Source of the DNA: JBBDSJ01 sp040905025
GTDB taxonomy: Bacteria > Pseudomonadota > Gammaproteobacteria > Methylohalomonadales > Methylohalomonadaceae
Direction of reading: 5' to 3'
DNA length: 64,000 bases
Assembly (NCBI GenBank): GCA_040905025.1
Contig: JBBDSJ010000146.1
Location: 1 to 64,000, forward strand
This document shows, piece after piece, positions 61,532-64,000 of the stretch (position 1 is its first letter; each line of letters begins with the position of its first letter). The notes under the pieces were generated by a model. It did no database searches and was not told where the DNA came from. It was given only the letters and a program-made list of their open reading frames with translations. The position numbers were made by a program, and so were the translations under genes.

Positions 61532-62407
61532 TCAGGATTCAGGTATGCCATGTTCCTGTCGACAGGCATGCAATTCGCCCTGATAGGCAATATTGCTGAT
61601 AATCGCCTGCAGTAATAACCGGGTTCGCTGCTCCAGCACGCTGCCCGGGCGGTAATCCGCCGGTGCAATAAAATTCACCCGTTTGGCAGCCAGTAATTCC
61701 CGGCACACCTGCAGGCCCCTGTCATGGCCGTCACGATAAACCGCTATGGCATTGCCGCCATTTTGCCGTGTCACCGTCATACTGGGCACATCGGTATGAC
61801 CGTCGCCGAGATAGATCATATTTGCAAACGGAATCGGTCGCTGATATTCCGGCATGTGTTCATTAATACTGTCAGTTTGCTGTTCCATGCCCTTGTTGAT
61901 GCGGAACAGATACTGCGTCTTCGTGGTATCGGTAATCAATACTTTCGGGAAAACCGGCACGCCATGATGATCATAATGATATTCAGAAGCATAAATGCGT
62001 CGGAAATGCCCGTGAATTGAAACGCCTTCCAGAATTTCTTTCAGGCCGGCCGAGATCATGTAGTGCACAATATTCACATTGTCGCCGCTGGCTGCAGCGA
62101 CAAACTTGTCAATACGATCAAACCAGTCAGTTACACCGGGGAAATACTCAATCAATTGCGCCATGGCGGTAAAATCTTCACGCCCGACATGAATGGATTT
62201 ACGTTCAATCTGTTCGAGTAGTAATCTCATGTAAACCAGCATGGCTTCTGACTGTGTCGCCGCCGTTTGCCGATCCACTTCTGCCCAGAATTCATCAGCC
62301 GCCATCCCGATTTTTGGCAACACGGTATATTCCTGCATCGGTTGCGGTGACAGCGTACCGTCGAAGTCATACACCAGCGCGATGGTGTTACGGTGGAATG
62401 TTTGCAT
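61532..62407 (-). CDS. HAD-superfamily phosphatase-like protein
   Basis: 291 residues. Motif I is VYDFDGTLSPQP with D14 and D16. Motif IV is IYLGDGHTDVPSM. Motif II may be the Ser in HYMISAGLKEILEG, and the Lys in LFRINKG or TDTTKTQ may be motif III. The arrangement is that of phosphoserine-phosphatase-like HADs with a helical cap. The substrate is unknown. It stands between recR and the transglycosylase on the same strand. Confidence 0.8.
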   Translation of the reverse strand: MQTFHRNTIALVYDFDGTLSPQPMQEYTVLPKIGMAADEFWAEVDRQTAATQSEAMLVYMRLLLEQIERKSIHVGREDFTAMAQLIEYFPGVTDWFDRIDKFVAAASGDNVNIVHYMISAGLKEILEGVSIHGHFRRIYASEYHYDHHGVPVFPKVLITDTTKTQYLFRINKGMEQQTDSINEHMPEYQRPIPFANMIYLGDGHTDVPSMTVTRQNGGNAIAVYRDGHDRGLQVCRELLAAKRVNFIAPADYRPGSVLEQRTRLLLQAIISNIAYQGELHACRQEHGIPES

Positions 62408-62490
62408 GTGCAGATTGGCAGATGGTGAATAACAGATACAAAATCCTGATTAAATGGATCCTGTTACCTGTATTCTGCCATCCGGTCTTC

Positions 62491-63087
62491 CTAAAGATCG
62501 CGGCGGCCACTGTAAGCATGTGACAACGTACTGCTGTCAACATATTCCAGCTCGCCACCAAACGGAACACCATAGGCTATCCGCGTTGCACGGATACCGC
62601 GTTTGCGTACCATTTCACCAATAAAATGCGCAGTAGTTTCACCTTCTACCGTCAGATTGGTCGCCAGCACGACTTCCTTGATAACACCCTGATCCAGCAT
62701 TTGACTGAGCTGATCAATACCGATGTCATCCGGACCGATGCCATCCAGCGGTGACAAACGTCCCATCAATACGAAAAATCGGCCGCGAAAACCGGCCTCA
62801 TCCATGGCATAGACATCGGCAGGGTTTTCAACCACACATAACAAACTTTCATCACGCCGCGTACTGCTGCAAAAATCACAGATTGGTTTCTCAGTCAGCA
62901 TCCTGCATTCCTGACAATGACCAATATTGTCCATTGACTGGTCCAGCATCCGCGCCAGATGCCGGGCACCTTCGCGATCACGCTCGAGTAAATGATAAGC
63001 CATACGTCGTGCCGACTTGCGGCCGACGCCGGGCAAACAACGCAATGCGTCAATCAGTTGTTCGATCAGGCTGGCGGGATTATGCAT
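62491..63087 (-). CDS. recR: Recombination protein RecR
   Basis: 198 residues from the ATG at 63087 (MHNPASLIEQLIDALRCLPG). A start at 63108 adds seven residues and has no better ribosome site. It has the helix-hairpin-helix RCLPGVGRKSARRMAYHLL, the zinc finger CQECRMLTEKPICDFC, and a Toprim domain (LCVVENPADVYAMDEAG and later residues). It acts with RecO and RecF at single-strand gaps. The order dnaX-ybaB-recR is conserved. Confidence 0.97.
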   Translation of the reverse strand: MHNPASLIEQLIDALRCLPGVGRKSARRMAYHLLERDREGARHLARMLDQSMDNIGHCQECRMLTEKPICDFCSSTRRDESLLCVVENPADVYAMDEAGFRGRFFVLMGRLSPLDGIGPDDIGIDQLSQMLDQGVIKEVVLATNLTVEGETTAHFIGEMVRKRGIRATRIAYGVPFGGELEYVDSSTLSHAYSGRRDL

Positions 63088-63265
63088 AAATATAATGCCG
63101 GCAGGCATGTTGTATCGGTTATGAAGTTGCTCAGAAGTGGTCTCAAAATGTTACGCACCCAAGAGTGTAATAAAACGCAGCCGAGACCAGGCGCCCTTAA
63201 TTATTAACCAACGGGGACAAAAAAGCGGAGTGTATATGCAATACATGAGAATTTTGAGGCCGTTT

Positions 63266-63589
63266 CTAGAATGGCATCTTGAAACCGGCTGGTAATCCCA
63301 TCTCCGACGTCACACTCGACATCTTGTCCTTGGTGGCTTCTTCAACCCGGCGATTGGCATCATTCGCCGCTGCGGCAATCAAGTCCTCAAGCATGTCTTT
63401 ATCATCAGTAAACAGACTCGGATCAATTTCAACCCGCTTGATATCATGGCGGCCGGTCATCGTGATTTTGACCATGCCGGCACCGGCTTCACCGATCACT
63501 TCGACATTCACCAATTCTTCCTGGGCTTTTTGCAGTTGTTCCTGCATTGCCTGCGCCTGCTTCATCATGTTGCCAAGTCCGCCTTTCAT
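63266..63589 (-). CDS. ybaB: YbaB/EbfC nucleoid-associated protein
   Basis: 107 residues, the normal length. MKGGLGNMMKQAQAMQEQLQ at the N-terminus and VKITMTGRHDIKRVEIDPSL are typical. It binds DNA as a dimer. It lies 15 bp downstream of dnaX. The gap of about 180 bp before recR contains nothing I can name. Confidence 0.97.
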   Translation of the reverse strand: MKGGLGNMMKQAQAMQEQLQKAQEELVNVEVIGEAGAGMVKITMTGRHDIKRVEIDPSLFTDDKDMLEDLIAAAANDANRRVEEATKDKMSSVTSEMGLPAGFKMPF

Positions 63590-63604
63590 ACATCACCTCT
63601 GGAG

Positions 63605-64000
63605 TTATTTAGGTTCGACCGCATTATAATCAACCTCGGCATTGAACGTTTCCTGAAACGCCTGCACAACCGGATTTTGATCTACTGCCGCTATTGCCGC
63701 CTGTTTGCGTTCGGCCGCCTCGCGTTTTGCAGCCTGCGCCGGGGTCTCTGCTCCCGGTTGCTCAATCGTAATCGTCAACATCAGATTGGGATTGAAATGT
63801 TCGCGCAGTGTCGCCTGCAAACGCGCCTGTTGGCTCGGCACCAGCAGATTGGCATTGTCCGGTGCCAATACCAGCTGCAATTTGCCGTCCGTATAGTCCT
63901 TGACCGAGCAATTACCGGCAAGTTGACCGGCCAGACCATTCAGGCCGAGCTGACTGATCAACTGTTGCCAGTTCGCCGGCGTTGGTGTGGCCAGCTTTGT
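63605..64000 (-). CDS. dnaX: DNA polymerase III subunits gamma/tau, C-terminal part
   Basis: 131 codons up to the stop, open at the right edge, with the 5' part outside the window. The visible segment begins TKLATPTPANWQQLISQLGL and contains GLNGLAGQLAGNCSVK and VVQAFQETFNAEV, matching domain V of tau, which binds the alpha subunit of the polymerase. Identification rests on this and on the dnaX-ybaB-recR order. Confidence 0.88.
   Translation of the reverse strand, partial: TKLATPTPANWQQLISQLGLNGLAGQLAGNCSVKDYTDGKLQLVLAPDNANLLVPSQQARLQATLREHFNPNLMLTITIEQPGAETPAQAAKREAAERKQAAIAAVDQNPVVQAFQETFNAEVDYNAVEPK

Noticed and set aside
1..64000. CRISPR array, prophage, transposon or integron
   Set aside because: No regularly spaced repeats, transposase, integrase or phage structural gene was found. 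The gene content is that of a stable chromosome.

Overview
The window is a stretch of chromosome from a gammaproteobacterium of moderate GC content. It contains no insertion sequence, prophage, integrase or CRISPR array. The assignment rests on gene order. The run orn-nnrDE-tsaE-amiB-mutL-miaA-hfq-hflX-hflK-hflC-DUF2065-hisZ-purA, followed by rnr-rlmB-rpsF-rpsR-DUF2232-rplI-dnaB-alr-radA, is the classical gammaproteobacterial block. hisZ before purA and DUF2232 between rpsR and rplI are Pseudomonas-like variants of it. sdhCDAB-sdhE, ubiG-mupP, aguAB, ypjD-corB beside ffh, and dnaX-ybaB-recR fit the same class. I cannot name a genus.

Layout. 1-2133 (minus) holds a parvulin-type peptidyl-prolyl isomerase followed by an outer-membrane two-partner-secretion transporter that runs off the left edge. 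2533-9631 (plus) is the least ordinary part. It encodes a class III adenylate cyclase fused to an FHA domain, a PP2C phosphatase, a 1483-residue membrane Ser/Thr kinase with helical repeats and a formylglycine-generating-enzyme-like C-terminus, and a small single-pass membrane protein. Together these look like one phospho/cAMP signalling cluster without recognised effector genes. 9710-12965 carries mlaA divergent from ubiG-mupP and a squalene/phytoene-synthase-like protein. 13061-18774 is the succinate dehydrogenase locus with an unusual concentration of assembly factors (YgfX, SDHAF4, SdhE, YgfZ, and the nearby NDUFAF6-like protein). 18771-22387 has agmatine-to-putrescine conversion (aguA, aguB), a YheT hydrolase and dsbB. 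22562-28477 (minus) has an HU protein, an ABC exporter, maeB and ffh. 28668-30794 (plus) has ypjD and corB.

30812-55777 is nearly all minus strand and carries translation, replication, repair and envelope genes: radA, alr, dnaB, ribosomal proteins S6, S18 and L9, rlmB, rnr, purA, hisZ, the HflKC/HflX/Hfq group, miaA, mutL, an amidase, tsaE, nnrDE and orn. The one plus-strand gene in it is a tRNA-Leu(CAG). 56008-59099 (plus) holds a Ste24-like metalloprotease and an SLC13-type permease with RCK-C domains. 59127-64000 (minus) holds a DUF202 protein, a large lytic transglycosylase, a HAD phosphatase-like protein, recR, ybaB and the 3' end of dnaX.

Non-coding signals include a bidirectional terminator at 9664, a CRP-like site upstream of ubiG, three REP-like hairpins sharing a TGCAGGAGC flank, a long palindrome across the aguA stop codon, and a four-fold repeat of start-codon-like units ahead of rlmB. 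Starts were moved from the longest reading frame where a Shine-Dalgarno sequence, overlap or family length supported it.
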